From assembly GCA_902465755.1 (NCBI GenBank), contig CABQOK010000094.1:1-6130 (forward strand): a DNA stretch of 6,130 nt, written 5' to 3'. The DNA comes from an uncultured Anaerococcus sp. Lineage in GTDB: Bacteria > Bacillota > Clostridia > Tissierellales > Peptoniphilaceae. Shown here piece by piece: positions 5,972-6,130 of the stretch. Below the pieces are notes generated by a model, which saw nothing but the letters and a program-made list of their open reading frames with translations, made no database searches and had not been told where the DNA came from. Positions within the stretch are counted from its first letter, which is position 1. Every line of letters starts with the position of its first letter. A program made the position numbers and the translations under genes.

Positions 5972-5976
5972 ATGAT
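5971..5976 (+). promoter_or_regulatory. Possible -10 box for the divergent DUF3842 gene
   Basis: TATGAT matches TATAAT at five of six positions and lies 22 bases upstream of the start codon, which leaves a very short leader. There is no good -35 box at 16-18 bases distance, so the promoter may be weak or activator-dependent. Confidence 0.35.
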
Positions 5977-5998
5977 AAAATATTAAAAGGAGGAGAAT

Positions 5999-6130
5999 AT
6001 GAAGATAGTAGTAATTGATGGCCAGGGAGGTTCAATAGGTGCAAGCCTTGTAAGTAAAATTAAAAATGAAAATCTAGATGCTCTAGTCTACGGCTTGGGA
6101 ACTAATTATTTTTCTAGTAAGGCTATGAAA
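5999..6130 (+). CDS. DUF3842 family protein, partial (C-terminus outside window)
   Basis: Forty-four codons are visible before the window ends. The protein starts MKIVVIDGQGGSIGASLVSK, a glycine-rich nucleotide-binding-like turn (GQGGSIG, 8-14) after a first beta strand, and continues to ALVYGLGTNYFSSKAMK. The pattern MKIxVIDGQGGxIG followed by ALGTN and an AM motif is what I know from DUF3842, a small family of about 130-140 residues in anaerobic Firmicutes with no established function. The ribosome site is strong (AGGAGG at 5988-5993, five bases before ATG). The gene is divergent from the lar operon and shares its regulatory region, which hints at a link with nickel or NPN metabolism, but this is inference only. 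Confidence 0.8.
   Translation, partial: MKIVVIDGQGGSIGASLVSKIKNENLDALVYGLGTNYFSSKAMK

Overview
The window looks like chromosomal DNA from a low-GC, anaerobic Gram-positive bacterium. A family such as Peptoniphilaceae (Anaerococcus or Peptoniphilus type) would fit the AT-rich base composition, the purine-rich Shine-Dalgarno sites and the gene set. This placement is an inference from style, not a database match.

Almost the whole window (positions 5836 down to 152, minus strand) is one tightly packed polycistron whose genes overlap or abut. In order of transcription it reads larE, larB, larC (split by a -1 frameshift into larC1 and larC2), then a lipoprotein metal/siderophore-type binding protein, a FecCD-type permease and a FepC/FecE-type ATPase. 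LarB, LarC and LarE are the three enzymes that turn nicotinic acid adenine dinucleotide into the nickel-pincer nucleotide (NPN) cofactor of lactate racemase (LarA) and related enzymes. LarB carboxylates and hydrolyses the dinucleotide, LarE adds two sulfurs, and LarC inserts nickel using CTP. The ABC transporter fused to the end of this operon is therefore a good candidate for nickel uptake, standing in for the ECF-type LarMNQO transporter known from Lactobacillus plantarum. No larA is present in the window.

The right end (5837-5998) is a divergent regulatory region. It holds a recognisable minus-strand promoter for the lar operon, a leader of about 90 nt carrying a hairpin plus U-tract that looks like an attenuator, an imperfect dyad between the two promoters, and the start of a plus-strand gene of the DUF3842 family, cut by the window edge.

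The left end (1-151) lies just beyond the ATPase stop codon. It holds a near-perfect 20-bp palindrome containing GTTGCAAA, then sequence that resembles the terminus of an insertion sequence (possibly IS1182-like) reading leftward out of the window. This last assignment is tentative.
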